Shown here: positions 1 to 13,396 of the stretch, one piece after another
Position numbering within the stretch: position 1 is the first letter of the stretch
Layout: each line of letters begins with the position of its first letter
Assembly: GCF_963678975.1 (NCBI RefSeq)
Contig: NC_089275.1
Location: forward strand, 49,711,363 to 49,775,362
From: Dysidea avara
Taxonomy: Eukaryota > Porifera > Demospongiae > Dictyoceratida > Dysideidae
Direction of reading: 5' to 3'
DNA: 64,000 nt
The notes under the pieces: generated by a model
Database searches by the model: none
Seen by the model: the letters and a program-made list of their open reading frames with translations, nothing else
Told to the model about the DNA's origin: nothing
Made by a program: the position numbers and the translations under genes

Positions 1-1489
1 CTGTATAACATACAAATAATGTTTGTACATAGCTCATGCTATAAACCCACAATCGATGTTTAGATAACTTTGTGTAAAACTAATGGGTGAATGTAAATTT
101 CTCTTTCACCTATTAGGTGAGCTGGTCCTACACTACTAATACCATGGACACTCAGGGTTCACCTGATATTCCCGCACACTCTGGCTTGTGCGGTTTGAGC
201 ATATACATATATATCAGGCAATTCCTCATGACCATGGTTACTTACATAAATAATGAATTTAGAAAGCTAAACAGAGCTGGCATAGCAAATTTATCAGAGC
301 TGGCTCAGTTCAGAGGTGTGTTTATACTATAGTGAGTGACAACTGAGACAAGCCAGCACACGATATGAGGCAAATGTAAACACAATGTTAGAAATGAAAT
401 TGTGCCAATAGCTGAATGTGAACCCATGACTCCTTAATGCTAGTCGGGTGCTATACCACTGAACAGTTTGCTCCATGGTTTTCAAAGGAATGTAGCTCCA
501 GTTTTCTCTACTGTAAAGAATGGAATGAATTGGTGATAATTGCCGGATGATGAGCACTTTGGCTTGAGTGTGAAATGTATTAATATGTATAGGAACTGGT
601 CAGTAAGTGGCGTGATGGTCAAATGGCTTTTCAGCTTTACATAATACAGGTTAGTGTTTCATGGCCACACTGCTTCCCTGTAATAATAGGCGGGTTCTTC
701 CCTCATCCAGACTAAATTACAAGGAAAAGTGATCTGGTCATGTGAGACTATAGCTTCATGAATGTGGGAACATTTTTCTTTGATAGAAGTACTACAAACA
801 AGTATACGGAGTATTACTAACAAGTATACGGAGTTTACAACCAAATAAAGACCATAACAATAAAAGTGGCTTAAACAAACAGGATCACCTGATTAATCCC
901 CTTGTTTGAGCATGTGTAGTAATCTCTACTAGCTCCTAATATTTTCATGCATTTATTTCATGTTATATCACTCACCATGGTATAGTGAAGGCTGCCCAGA
1001 ACCTGGTACCACATTATCAAAGTTTTCTATTATGACGTCAAATAACATCTGAAACAAACATGTGATAGGTCACATGATGTTGACAGCCCCACCCCCTAAT
1101 ACCTGCAGAATTCCAGCAATACTAATGATCACAACAGGAGCTAGCACCTGACACAGAAGAGTTGTTATGTTACGACGTTGTAGCGTGAGATCCTTCAGAA
1201 ACTATAGGAATTAAATGATGTGCAACATGTACAAGTGTACAACTCTCATTACAGAAATAAGATTAAGTATAAAATTAATATAAATGAATTCTCCAAATTA
1301 CAAATTGTAGGTGCTAGATTTCACCACACAAGCAGTAATGGTGTAACCAAGGGTTCACAGGAAATATTGGTGTTATTGCTCAGCTTTTGCCTTTTAAAAG
1401 TTTCTGCTGTGTTGTCAAAAATGAAAGGGTATGATGGTGGAAGGGTATGATGGTGGAAGACAGAAGACTAAAACTAGCCTTCAAAATAT
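1..1489. other. intergenic, no gene recognised
   Basis: No ORF here resembles a known protein and none has convincing splice borders. Bases about 36-125 resemble, in inverted orientation, bases about 21885-21990 (shared blocks such as cacaatcgat and cacctat-aggtga), so this is one copy of a dispersed repeat. A 16-bp phrase, gggtatgatggtggaa, is tandemly doubled at about 1427-1457. Nothing else is supported. Confidence 0.5.
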
Positions 1490-1491
1490 TA

Positions 1492-1866
1492 CCGTATTTC
1501 CTCGAATTACGGCCTGTCTCGTATAAACGCCTGGTCCTGTTTAGTTGCCGGGGGTATACAGCATCATAACAAAAATAAACGCCTGGTCTCAAATAAACGT
1601 CTAGTGCAGTCATTATTTTTAACAATTCCAGGCAGTGTTACAAATGAAGTGAGAACGCTTTATAGAGTTCCTTTTAAGCTTGAATCTGTGGGGAAACATC
1701 AAGGAGAGCCCAGGAGAGTACAACACCTGGGGGTTTGAGTTGACTCGTGAATACTGATCAGGTATATAAACACTGGTCTTGTATAGTCACCGGTCTCGTC
1801 TAGTAGCCAGAGTAAAAAGTTGCTTGAAAGAAATAAATGCCCGGGCCATAATTCAAGACAATACGG
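1492..1866. mobile_element. TA-flanked MITE (Tc1/mariner-like)
   Basis: The left end (ccgtatttcctcgaatta) and the inverted right end (ccgtattgtcttgaatta) are imperfect terminal inverted repeats of about 20 bp. A TA lies directly outside each end, the target-site pattern of Tc1/mariner-type elements. The interior (about 375 bp) repeats phrases such as aaacgcctggtc and has no transposase frame, so it is non-autonomous. Family assignment rests only on the TA flank. Confidence 0.6.
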
Positions 1867-1868
1867 TA

Positions 1869-4500
1869 TACTGTTAAAACACACATTTTCAGAGACTGGG
1901 TATTTCATTACGCTCAATCACTATATATTTTCTGAACTCCAAATATGAAGGTAGTTTGTGGCCTCTAACTGTACAGGACTGTTCCACATCAACAAACCAG
2001 TCTTGTAAAATTCCAATGTCACAAACCAACTTGACATGCCTTCACACAGTTAAGAGCTCAGAAAGTATACGCTGACTGAAGATATGCTGCTGTAACAGAT
2101 AGTGAATGTGTCTACCAGTAGAATGTTAGTGAACAAGTTTTAATATCTGGATAGGATCATGTGTGAAATGAATTGACTAGTTTGTGATGAGGAATTGTAT
2201 AAAGTGTCACAAGTCTAGTTTCAGCTTCTTTCATGAGCCACACCCACCTAGAGGGATTATGTGCTACTGTGTGTGGAGCCACACCCATTTATCAATAATA
2301 ATTCAATAGGTGCATTGCAGTTTGTAGGTATCCACAAATCCATGTCCATTGCTTTTCTGCAGACTTATATGGAGCCACACCCACTAATTTATTATTTGGC
2401 GTACAAGTCAATGTGATAATATAACAGTATTGTACAAGTCACAAACCAACTTCTTTAGTGAGCCATGCCCACTTATTGGGAATGTGTGATATTGTCTGTA
2501 GGCATGGGAGGCATGGGAGCCACGCTAATTCCACATCAGTAAAGTGTGATGAAGCTTACATAAAGCTACACCCATTTATAGCAAATGTGTTTTGTTGTCT
2601 GTATACTTACACTGAACCATGCCCACTGACTGAACATTAGACAAAACTTACTTACCCATTAATTAACAAGTACAAGAAAACTATTTTTAAGGAAAATAAT
2701 AAGGTTGGGAAATAAGGTAAGACACCTGCAGATATACTAGTCCCTAATTCAGTCTAGAGGAATGGTTGGGCATGATATAAGCACCACCAAAAATTATTTG
2801 CATAGTTCAGATACCATGACAGCTGATTATATGATAAAAGTGTTTAACAACAGCTATACTAGAGTGTATCAAAGGTTCTTATAAAAGACAGGTAGCCGGC
2901 CAAGCAGTCTCCCGTTCTCTATGAGGCTAGGCTAGTGGAATCTACCTTGCTCTTTTCAATTCTCTGCAAGGCAGTGATAATGTTCACATTGATTTCTTGG
3001 GACGACCATTAGGCTTAATTCCAGCGTGTTGGTTGTTTTGTAGTACTTTACATCAATTCCATCCACAAACTTCCTACACACATGACCCCCTCCCCCCTGC
3101 TCCAGTACTATGATCCCTAACCAAACTTAAAATTCCTAAATTTTCCCTGTACTTGTTAGTTGGAATTTTTTTTGTAACATTACTATGACTGGTGAACCCA
3201 CACATACCGCATCAAAAGAAAGGATGACACCTGACTTATTATTTCTGGACTTATTATTTCTGAACGCACACCCCAACTATCAATTACTTATAAAGTGAAG
3301 GGCCATTACACTTCAGTGTGTTACACAGCATTACAATTGAAGAACACTACGAGAAGGACATTTGTAACAATCCTGTCACTTGGAAAATACAAGATTCCCA
3401 TTACAAATGTAGGGAAAGTCATCATGCACTACCACGAGTTGACATCTTGTGCTGTCGGCAAAGAGAAATGAGACAAAGAAAGGCAAAGGTAAGTCCACGA
3501 CTCATGCATTACAAAAATTATAATAAAGCGAAGCCGAACATTGAAAAACTAATTCCTGCAGTCTTAACCATTACTGTCTGAAGGCGTCAGTCAGTCAGTC
3601 AGTCAGTCAGTCAGTCAGGTACCCATTAACTAGACAGGTGCTAAAAGCATGATGGGGCGAGCCTGAGTTATGTAAAAAGTGATGCGGCATCTACTGTATT
3701 TCCATGAATAGCGTTTAATGTGTGTGTGTTTGTAGCTATACATACAGAAATGCTCAGGCTACTCTAGAGGTAGCTGGAGGAAGGTGAAAAAAGTTCAAGT
3801 TGGGAGGCTAAGTGGCCTGCCAGTATATAGCTACATAAGCATAGTCAGCTAGGACTTATCTCCCTGTCTTCTGCAGTTTCATTGGCCAACTGCATGCTCT
3901 CTTCTGCGAGTGTACATGGCGTCTATCAGGTGTCTACTTGCTTCTGCTTCATCTGGCATTTCTGCTGCTGTCCTCGCCCTGTCTCATTCTCTCCCTGCCT
4001 TCTTCTAAGACGATCTTCTTTGTCCATGTCAATGTAGATAAGAAGTTGTAATCCACGTGACAAATTCTAAGCCAAGTGGCACAAATACTGCTAATTAAAC
4101 AATATAATGTAACAGCCTTCTTCGTACAGGAAGTTTTCGTGAAAGTGACACACGTACCATTCACCCGGGCATTAACCAGCCAGTGTTCCTTCCTCGCCCT
4201 GTCTTGTTCTCTCCCGGCCTTCTTCCAAGACGATCTTCTTTGTCCATGTCAATGTATATAGGAATAAGTTGTGAGAGAAGTGACAATCGCCATGTGGAGC
4301 TTTTTTCCGTGTTCATTACGTAAACTCTCGGGAATGGTTGTACATACGGTTGTAAGTACAGTTGAGCATTACCAGTGTGGGGTTGTCCGTATTCGTTACG
4401 TAAACTTTCGGGAATGGTCAGACGTACGAGTGACTACTGCCATTTGTGGGGCTCGCTCAGGCTCTCCCCAATTAGTTTCACAGCAGCCTGTTGGGAGTGT
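1869..4500. other. intergenic with degenerate local repeats
   Basis: At 2230-2640 a phrase like gagccacacccac recurs about six times at uneven spacing, a decayed tandem array. (CAGT)n lies at about 3588-3618. Bases 3966-4040 and 4186-4260 are a direct duplication of about 75 bp (shared gacgatcttctttgtccatg). Bases 4307-4355 and 4387-4435 are another direct pair. No gene is recognised. Confidence 0.5.
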
Positions 4501-4507
4501 TTTAGGT

Positions 4508-4600
4508 TTCACTGAAGGTACTTTTGAGCTTGGTTATACCTAACCAATACTGGCACCATGAAGGTATTGTGAGGTAGCTGGTTTCTGGTCAACATTTTTT
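4508..4600 (+). repeat. dispersed repeat, copy A
   Basis: This segment (core cttggttatacctaacca) matches the reverse complement of about 35225-35335, including the flanking phrases on both sides (actgaaggtacttttgagc and ggaaggtatt-type words). The two copies are 30 kb apart and inverted. It is part of an unclassified interspersed family. No coding potential was seen. Confidence 0.55.
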
Positions 4601-5620
4601 TCATGAGAAAGTACAAACCTCCTGGAGTACTACCATACTGTACGATATGCTAGTGGAGTGTCCAAAGTTGGCACATGGCTCAGTTTTATTAATCCAGGTC
4701 ACATCCGGGTCTGCTATCTGGTTCAGTGGGTCACCCAAGTATACAATAAGCTGTGTATACCCTCTCTGTACTCCAGATCTATAGCCCAATATTCAGTGCA
4801 CATTTGGCCCAGGGTATCAAAAGCTTCCGGAATTATTGCTGTGACCTCTAATAAAGATAATAATTATGACATGCTACTTATTTATGATATCATTAGGTGG
4901 TGAGGTAGACACTTAGTGGTAAAGCTCTTAAATGATTTCTGGTCTAACAAGTTGTATGGCTTCACTAACATGGTTTCAGTTTCACCTGTGCTAGCAGCAT
5001 AACATGATGCTAATCAACTCTTTACAGTTTAGTGATTGTAATTGATCCTTGTGCTATTTGTTTCTGGTAACATTAATTACTGGTACAGCCTTTTTCTTCC
5101 CTGATTTATAGATTATGTACACAAATGATGTCATATGTGAGCAACTATCGATACTGCTACATATTAATGTCATGATTAGTGACTAGCAACATGGACAGTC
5201 TTGTAGATCACAACTAAGACATTGGAAAATAGTTTGATGGTTAAAAATTAATATACCCCCACAGAAGCCATAAACTACCTTTGGGTGGTTAATGGTCTAT
5301 ACCAGTTATGTAAACAATACAGTATTCATTAGGTGACATCATCAATACTGTCAACACAAAGGGCAGTATATCACTGAGACACAATTCTCAATGTGTTGTT
5401 ATTGTTGGTAACCAGAATACATTCCAGACTATTTGTTGCTATAGTTACCATGTTATGCATTGGTGGGAAATCTGTACCAGCAGATAATGTATAAACTTGT
5501 GGTTGTATTCATTTAGACAATCAGTCAAACTAATTTCCTGGTTGGTACAAAGTTCAAATCAAAGGAAGATGGGATGTAGTGTTGTTTGTGGTTTCATAAC
5601 TGTTAATATTGCAATGCTAG

Positions 5621-5726
5621 GTGATAAATCAAGATGGGAGGGACTACTCTATTCCACAAGACTTTGATGGCAACAATGTTATATCATCAGTTGACTTGTT
5701 GTTGAAAACTGATCTACACCTTGTTG
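5621..5726 (+). CDS. possible orphan exon, unrecognised
   Basis: A 106-bp open block sits between a good acceptor (gcaatgctag) and a good donor (gttg then gtagg). Its open frame begins INQDGRDYSIPQDFDGNN and ends in a Leu-rich stretch. The composition looks like coding sequence and not like the surrounding AT-rich DNA. I do not recognise the family and found no partner exon with certainty, so this may be chance or part of a gene with long introns. Confidence 0.22.
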
Positions 5727-6187
5727 GTAGGACAAACCTTGTGTTGTTTACTTAATTGCATCTTATCACATGAGTCCCACACAAAACCAGTAAATGATGA
5801 GTTTTCACTGGGGCTCATATTTAGTCAGTACATACACTAAAGGTTATGTACTTCGTTTTGTAAGGATGCTTATGAAATAGCAAGAGAGAAAAATGCTGAT
5901 AAATCGAGGAACAAAGTAAATTTCCTTAACTAAAAGCTTACATGAAGTAAACCTAACACATGTGAATACCAAATGATGTAGTATGCAAATCCACAACAAT
6001 TTCTGGTGATTTAACCCCATGACATTATAATACAATTACCACCTACTGTGTAGGTAGACTTATGTGGCAAAACAATGCTATCTGTTTGTTTTAAGACCAA
6101 ATTTGTACTACACAGATTGTCTGAAAACCGACATGGTACAAGTCTACAAAATGAACGCTCCAAACAACTGTTACAAACACAACTAAG

Positions 6188-6331
6188 TTAAAGCACTGCC
6201 ACGCTTGTGCAATATGAACAAATAGCACTCTGGCATGGTCTCAAGCACTCGGCTTTACCTCGTGTTGTATTAGTCTCTCATCCACACCGTCATGCTATTG
6301 TTATCATATTGCACTCGTGGTGGTGGTTTAC
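6188..6331. repeat. hairpin MITE, family H1 copy 1
   Basis: The two ends are inverted copies (ttaaagcactgccacgctt on the left; a degenerate complement on the right). The middle carries the phrase gcactcggctttacctcgtg. Copies with the same ends and middle occur at 53392-53555 and 54521-54676. The almost fully palindromic build of about 145-165 bp without an ORF indicates a foldback or MITE-like repeat. Confidence 0.65.
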
Positions 6332-7009
6332 CTAGCATATACAGAATTATAAAATTAATAGTCTTTGTACTTTTATATTTCATAATTAGTGAATTATTAT
6401 GTAATTCTCTAATTACATTGTTATGAACTGCTAAGAAAGTGCTATTCAAATAAACCGCACACAACATATTTTGCACACGGACAGAAGTATCTTCTCAACT
6501 GTTCAATAGTTTATCTACCACACTTTTCCCCATAATTTTTTTTTTGACAAAGCCACAAGGCTGTCCATTTGCATAAGTACAAGACATGCCCCTTTGGCTA
6601 TTCCTGGTAGTCCATGAGGCCGGCACATTATTTTTCAGTTGCTAAATGCCTGTAAAACCTGAAGGGAAGGTAGTTTGCAAGGTCTGAGGAGAGTTGCCAT
6701 CACTGTATTTCAGACCGCTGAAAAGGAACCACCTCAGAGCAATGTGGAAGTTTAATATAGACTTCATTTAGCTTTTTACTTCTTATATGCAGATTGCTTT
6801 TACTGGTCTGAGTGTGTACAAATAACACACACACATGCACGCACACACACTTTTTGGAAAACAATTTCAATTTTAAAAATTTTGTAAGTTAATCAATAGA
6901 ACAGTATTGCTTATCAGTAAGATAGGTGATCTGCTGACCTGGCTAGTTTTCTAATTCCGTTTCTAGCACAAAATCAAACAGTGAGTTGAAAAAGCAGATG
7001 ACAAAAACT

Positions 7010-7612
7010 TAACCCTTAAACGCGCAAAGGCCATTATAGTGGCCCTCACGCATGGCAGTAAACAAAGCGCTGTAACTTCCGAACCATTGTCCCTATGGCT
7101 ACGCAACTGCCATCATTTAATTCGTGATGTAATAGCGAATGAAATGATATGTAGGGTTTTACCCTACACTGAAACAAAGGGCCAAAACTCGCCATGAAAC
7201 TAACTTTTTACGAAATGAACACGTAAAACTGTTTACATACCTTTGGAAAAAGACTCGTATCTCCTTCCCAGTTCATTCTATTGTTCTGCAATAAATGCCG
7301 ATCGATTCGCCATTCAATTATGCCTCAGGCTATATATGGGTCACGTGACTCAGCCAATTACAAATATGGCTGCCACCGGAAGGAATACGAAATCGCGAAA
7401 AGTCAAGACGCTGTTCTTCATCGCTTCATAACAAGTGAGCGCCTGTTGTTACAGTGGTTATTTAAACTCCCCCTGATAGCCTATTGGATAAACTTTCTGT
7501 TTATATAAGGTGTTAGGCTAATTCAGTTTAGCAAACTTTCACCACTTTCAATATAAAACCAATTTTGGTAAACCCGCATTTCTCAAAACCTGCGTGCGCG
7601 TTTAAGGGTTAA
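7010..7612. mobile_element. piggyBac-like MITE with TTAA target duplications
   Basis: TTAA lies at 7010-7013 and again at 7609-7612. Directly inside are inverted ends, CCCTTAACGCGC on the left and GCGCGTTTAAGGG on the right (one base of length difference). TTAA duplication with ends starting CCC is the known signature of piggyBac elements. The 595-bp interior has no transposase frame. The two overlapping ORFs within it (7243-7508) show no family features. Confidence 0.75.
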
Positions 7613-8267
7613 ACATGTACATGATTTAAACTCAATAGAAGGTTTTCTCCAAAGGGGAAATTTTTATCCCATTAATTAGCAAATAGAGATCTGTGTGTGA
7701 TAAAGTGTTTGACATGTTCCATTGTATATAATTATAACAAGAGAATATAAAATAGTGAGGAGTGTCTAACTGCCAATACAGCATGACAAAAAATTGAGAT
7801 TGGCTTCCTAAGTAATGGCATATTTTTTCTTTGTAGCATGCATAACTTCACTAGTATTGTATGTTAATTTTAGTTTTTCTCAAAATGGATAGTTGTGCAA
7901 ACTAGGTAGGTTTTCGCAGAAACAGCCACATACAATTGTTGTATACTTTAACCAAGAGTTTATAATATGCCTTAACTGCACACAGATCACTGTGCAATAT
8001 TGAATAGACAATGATCTTTGAACAAATTAACACTTTTATTGATGATAGAGAACTGTTGATAGGTGTTGATATGTGCTAAATAAGGTAATGCCTTTGTTCT
8101 ACCAGGTATGGATACCCTCTAAGCTACACAGTGAAATTGTTGGTTGTGTACAATTACTGAGTTTATTTATTTTCATCTTTTCAACCAAATATTTGGGCAA
8201 CTCATTGGAATGTAGTCTCATGGTCAGGTCTCTTCCCATACAACCCATACAACACAAATAAATAAAT
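7613..8267. other. intergenic, nothing recognised
   Basis: AT-rich DNA with many stops in all frames. I see no gene, no repeat copy and no structured element. Confidence 0.4.
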
Positions 8268-8448
8268 ACACACACACACACACACGCTACACACACACAC
8301 ACACACGCTACACACACACACACACACGCTACACACACACACACACGCCACACACACACACGCGCCACACACACACGCGCCACACACACACGCGCCACAC
8401 ACACACACACACACACACACACGCTACACACACACACACGCTACACAC
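8268..8448. repeat. (CA)n microsatellite with CGCTA/CGCC interruptions
   Basis: About 180 bp of CA dinucleotides, broken at regular intervals by cgcta and later cgcgc. The interruptions themselves recur, so the tract has a secondary period of roughly 16-23 bp. Cys/Val-rich ORFs on the minus strand are artefacts of the repeat. Confidence 0.9.
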
Positions 8449-10402
8449 TTGTCTTGTCTGTCCAGTCACGTGGTCCTCCAAATTGAAGGAAGCAAGACTG
8501 GTGGTTGGGTCTGGGTCTTGTTGACAAGTTCTCGCATCTGTGCACTGCTAAGCCACTTTTACTTCTAAACCATACAAACACACTACACTACACACACAGT
8601 GAAAACAGTGTGGCCATGCCAGACTTGTCGATGCAGCTTAGCATCATCTACCAATGAATGGAATAGCAAAACAGTTAATTGCCACCATGCTCTTGATTTT
8701 ACAGACTCGAATGATTAGGATGCATGGTTACAATTACTATAACATGGGTACAATTTATATTCCATGATAAGAACAGTAGTCATGCAAGTTCTACTCAAAA
8801 CCTACAACAAAAACAACTTCAGAAAATGTGTTGTCACCTACAAGTAGGTCATGGACATAGGAAGGATACACCCATGACTGTAATAGGGCTCCATTAATAT
8901 ATTCTGCAGGTGTGGACATATTTCATCTTTAGTTATTCTTAAATGACCTATTTTAGTTTCACAAAGAGTTCTTTTTGACTTCATACTCACTAGTACACCT
9001 ACTTCATTAACTTTTAAGGCTTTTTGTAGCTTTCTGAGTGTTCTATTAGGATTTGGCAAATACTGTACTGTTGTTAGCCATATGGACAAAATCGCAAATT
9101 TCAGTTTTGTCCAAATACACATACTGTTTCCTTTTCACTTGATACTTACTAGTGGACCTATACTCATTGCAAATAACCACCAGAGGGTTGTTCATGCAAT
9201 TCTTGCAAAAACCATGGCCAGTCAGGGCCTATTATTAACCCACTATTGTGGTTTGTGATGCTGTACACTAACATGCAGGGTTGTATACATATGTAACATG
9301 TCAATAGATTTAACATGATTAGGAACTTCAGAATGTTGGTGATGTGTTGGATGGCAACAATTAGCTCCAGCGACAAATCCGTGGTTAGCAATAGAGGGTA
9401 TCCATTCATGTTAGTAACAGTTACTATATGCCATGTTTTTGAGGCTACATCAACGGCACTCATGTGAGAAAATAAACTGAAGAAGGACTGGAGAAATCAC
9501 TATACTAGGTGTTGTACATATTTTAAGAGTGGGAATATAAAGCAAAATGGGAGTACAAACCAACGAACAGTTAAAGTTTAATGGCACTATTTCTTCCAAC
9601 TGCAAAATGATACTACTAAGCAACACATAACAAACCAACTACACCACAGCCTTCCCAGTGTTTGCTTTATCATAATAATGTTTCAGTACAACTTGCTCTA
9701 ACATTATAGCATATCAATAGAAGAACACACAGGTTTTGTCCTCAAAAAATGACATTTTGTTGTGCGTAAGTGAAGCCACACATGATGTATAGAGGATATC
9801 AGTTTGACATCACACAAGATACTAGTACTGCAGTGAGTTATTACTGCTTGGCCAACAGAACACTTGTCCTCACAAAACATTGTGATATATGAAGCCATAG
9901 CAACTTCTTGCAAGATCACACATGATCTACAGAATCACAAAGCTATAAGTGGACACACTTCTCGTACTCCATGGAGCATCATTCATTGTTGTTTTAACTC
10001 ATATCTAAACACACCTGGTGGAGTGATTCTACAATTATTATTATTATTTGTTTACTGTACAGAAACCTCCATATGGACTATATAGTACAACAGATTAAAT
10101 TAAGAATAAATTGTAGTGATTGTACTTAGCTATAATTAATACATTGTTTAAATGTGGTAGGTCATGTGGTAGGTCATTACATCACGCCACCGACAATGTG
10201 GCTACTAGGAATTCGAAGCCATAATCAGTCACACGGAAGCCTAATGGAAGTAGTTTATCGAGGAAGCTGTTTACAACCACTACACCACGTGTATTATCAG
10301 TGAACCACACGCTTAGCCATTTCACAATAGCTAAACAAAGGGCGGTCCGTAATTGATTAGCTCAGCGCATACAATTAAAACTCAGTCTTATAAAACTCTT
10401 AC
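8449..10402. other. intergenic, no recognised gene
   Basis: Several minus-strand open stretches (8838-9122, 9164-9463, 9450-9638) look mildly coding, and some have possible splice borders. None matches a family I know and their frames do not join cleanly. They could be exons downstream of the putative first exon at 10403-10495, but I cannot show it. Confidence 0.35.
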
Positions 10403-10495
10403 CACTGCTCGAAGCTGACGTAGAAACAATCGTTTTCTAGTGAATCGCTCCAGGCTTTGTCCCTCTTCTGTTTTCAGGTGTCGCGTATTCACCAT
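10403..10495 (-). CDS. putative first coding exon, unknown protein
   Basis: On the minus strand an ATG at 10495-10493 in a fair context (gaaATGg) opens exactly 31 codons and ends at a strong donor (gcagtg, then gtaagag). The peptide starts MVNTRHLKTEEGQSLERF and is rich in Arg and Lys. No homology is recognised and no downstream exon was assigned. The start and donor are seen; that this is a real gene is inference. Confidence 0.3.
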
Positions 10496-10828
10496 TTCTT
10501 GTGTACTGACAGTATTCTTACTATTGTCACGTGTGATCGCTAACTTCGAGGCCCGCGCTAATAGTTCGAGCCCACGAGACTAGGTACTTCCTGCATAGAT
10601 TATCGAGACTTCCTCCTCATATTGACAAAGATGTAAACCCGGAAAAGTGTCAATATATCTTCCTGGTGGGTTACTGAACTGCAATAACGCACACGGGCGC
10701 GCGAGGCTACGTAATGAGCTGGAAGTCACGTGACGAACAGGGCAAGGAACTGACCAACCAAAAAGCAAATTGGTGACGGCATCCATCTAATGTTGACACG
10801 GATGGTCACGAATTACAAGTTGGCAGAA

Positions 10829-10838
10829 AGTATAAAAA
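10829..10838 (+). promoter_or_regulatory. possible TATA box
   Basis: gtataaaaag stands out in a region of moderate GC. It precedes only very short ORFs, so no transcript can be assigned to it. Confidence 0.2.
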
Positions 10839-10976
10839 GCATGTCTAAACTGCTGCTTACAAGAGGTTGGCATCTCTTCTTGCTGCTAAGAGAAACCAGA
10901 GTTATAGTAGTGGATTAGATTACTGAGATCAGCTGTAACCTGCTTGCATGGAGCCAGGTCTCATCGTGGCAACTCC

Positions 10977-11143
10977 TGTGTGAGTTTCAGTTTACTGAAA
11001 TGTGTGAGTTTCAGTTTACTGAAATGTGTGAGTTTCAGTTTACTGAAATGTGTGAGTTTCAGTTTACTGAAATGTGTGAGTTTCAGTTTACTGAAATGTG
11101 TGAGTTTCAGTTTACTGAAATGTGTGAGTTTCAGTTACAATTA
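10977..11143. repeat. 24-bp tandem repeat, about 7 copies
   Basis: The unit is tgtgtgagtttcagtttactgaaa, repeated head to tail with almost no divergence; the last copy is broken. Each unit contains the inverted pair tttcagt/actgaaa, so each could form a small hairpin. The ORF over it is simply a translated repeat. Confidence 0.92.
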
Positions 11144-11610
11144 AATTACTGAAATGTTCCATAGCTACTTAATATTTGGTAACAGCCATGCAGTCAGTTG
11201 TAGAGCATTCCAGAGAAGTGCACAAGTCTATCCACAACTCTCCAATGAAGTCTACATGTTGAAGATAACACTGGACTGCATATTATTGCAACAAGTGTAG
11301 CTATCAAAAGGTCTTTTTCCCTAACACTATGTGCCAATTAAGTTTGCTGGCATCCTCATTTCAACAATTTCAAAATTTTATACCAAGCACAGATGTTCAT
11401 GTCAATGCACCCGATAATGCAATACATAATGTATCATTTACTGTAAGAACTGTACTGATGCCCATGTATTGAGCATGGCAGTGTAATAATAATATATCAT
11501 CTCATCTCCAGCTATAACAGTCGTTCATATATTGCATTCTCAACTATATTCTTGATTTGTACGAAGTTAATATTGACGGCAAAGCAAAATTTTCCCTAAT
11601 TATATCCACA

Positions 11611-11850
11611 CAAAACAGCCAAGCTTTGAAAAAGGGTGCAGCTTTTAAAAGCCTAGGTGAAAAAGTTAAAGGTGGCAGGTAAGAAATGTTTAGTGATGAT
11701 AATGTTAGTAATGGCTATGTGTGTATATTATTAACATTACATTAATTTTATTAGCTTTGTCATCATTGCAGCCATTTCTTGGCTGCCACCTTTGATTCAT
11801 AACTTTTTCACTCAGGCTGCACCCTTTTTCACAGACTGTGTGGCTGGATT
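11611..11850. repeat. degenerate foldback repeat, family H2 copy 1
   Basis: The left arm (acagccaagctttgaaaaag) and the right arm (complement of ctttttcacagactgtgtgg) are inverted. Inner phrases such as gaaaaagttaaaggtggc and gccacctttgattcataact also pair. The arms match the longer foldback at 38151-38474, so the two are members of one family. Confidence 0.6.
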
Positions 11851-12196
11851 TCACTTCATCAGTTTTGCATTTACAAGGCCCCAAAGCTAAACTATGGCCA
11901 TACATCTTTCTTATCTACTATGATGATTATTGAAGACAGAAATTGCATGTTATATATATTTTGACTATTTGTTGATAATTTAATAGAGTGCACATTTTTG
12001 AGAACTGAACATACATTAAATATTCCATTGGCAGATTTATTTATTATTTTTAATGCAGACAAAAGGCCTGCATTAAAGGTCTGTGGACATGAAAACACAC
12101 AGCTACTTTATTTCATAAAAATCCGCACTCATGCTTTTTTGAAAAACTATTTGACGATAAACTGCATGTGGATCAACTTTGACTGAGCAAATTCAA

Positions 12197-12350
12197 CACT
12201 GGAAGTATACTAAAATTTCCTGGTATCAGGAAATATGCAGTATATACAGGGCAGAATTTCCTTGATAATTTCCTGAAAAACCAGGAAAGTTTATAGGAAA
12301 TTCTGTACTGTATAATTCCTGATCCAGGAAATTTTAATATTCTTCCAGTG
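12197..12350. repeat. short hairpin MITE
   Basis: cactggaagtatactaaaat on the left and its near complement on the right (attttaatattcttccagtg) bound a 154-bp near-palindrome. Inside, tttcctgg and ccaggaaa recur several times. No ORF. Confidence 0.6.
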
Positions 12351-13396
12351 CAATGGTGTGACTTCAAGTCAACTCAGCAGTTTCAGGTGAATTGTTCTGC
12401 ATGAAACTCACACAGGAGTTTATTTTGGCATCAGTTTGGTTTTACTGGATAAAACAGCTGTTTTGGACTCAACTCAACATATCAGTGAACAATAATGAAT
12501 TGCTTTATGACAATTTGTTGATATAAACATTGTAATGGGACTCTTTTAAATCTTGTGTCCAGCTAAATCAAGTTTTGTTGCCTATCAGTTGCAACTCACT
12601 CTGCAAGGACCAAATTATCTTGCAGTACATAGTAATATCTCTTGTACTACTCTCTTCCTTGCTCCTGATATAACGTGGTCACATTTAGAAAGGAAGCTTT
12701 AAAAACCTGAGGTAAAGTAAACCCATGCTCCAAAATAGTATGTGTACATTTTCTGTCCTGTGGAAGTGATTATGTAAGTACTGTGACGTCAGGTGTTACT
12801 ACTGATATATTTTGGATTATGTGTAGAGAACAATAATAGAGCTCATCAAAAGATAGTCATGTGGGCTGAAGCTCCCATGATTCTCAGCTCCTCATGGCTC
12901 TTCTTTCACATCATAAGATCAATGTACTCTAATACAGCAGTCAACTACTCTAATAGAACAGTCAGGGCATAACTGAGTCAGACTACAAGACAATATTAGC
13001 TATTGCATTCTTAATAGATATGATAGTCTATGTTGTATTACTCTCCACCTGTACATGTATACCCCATAGACAATATCTTCATCTGAGACATGTGTGCCAG
13101 ATATATACTATATATATATAGCTACCACACTCATTTTAGTATTCAACTGCCATTTGAAAACTTGGCTGCCCATATCTCACAAATGGCTATACAGTGAATT
13201 CAATATGTGGCCTACCATGACCATACACCTGGCAGATAGGTAATAAAGCAATTAAAAATAGTGTGCTTTGGAGAAGAGACCATGGAGCTATGCAAAGAGC
13301 TAAACATGCTGGAAATTGTGTTTTATTTATTCCTGTCAATATACGCACAGTGTGGTTTGCCCTTGACTACATGACAAGGCAGAAAGAACACTTAGC
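12351..13396. other. intergenic with one palindromic-motif cluster
   Basis: No gene was recognised. At about 12925-12966 two copies of the CTCTAATAGAG/CAGTCA motif stand next to each other (one variant, one good). The rest is AT-rich and unstructured. Confidence 0.4.

Noticed and set aside
8099..8437. Cys/Val-rich minus ORFs
   Set aside because: Pure translation of the (CA)n microsatellite.
8838..9463. Minus-strand open stretches as exons of one gene
   Set aside because: Frames do not join at clear splice sites and no family is recognised; kept only as a remark.
10944..11144. 66-codon ORF with repeated CVSFSLLK
   Set aside because: Read-through of the 24-bp tandem repeat.
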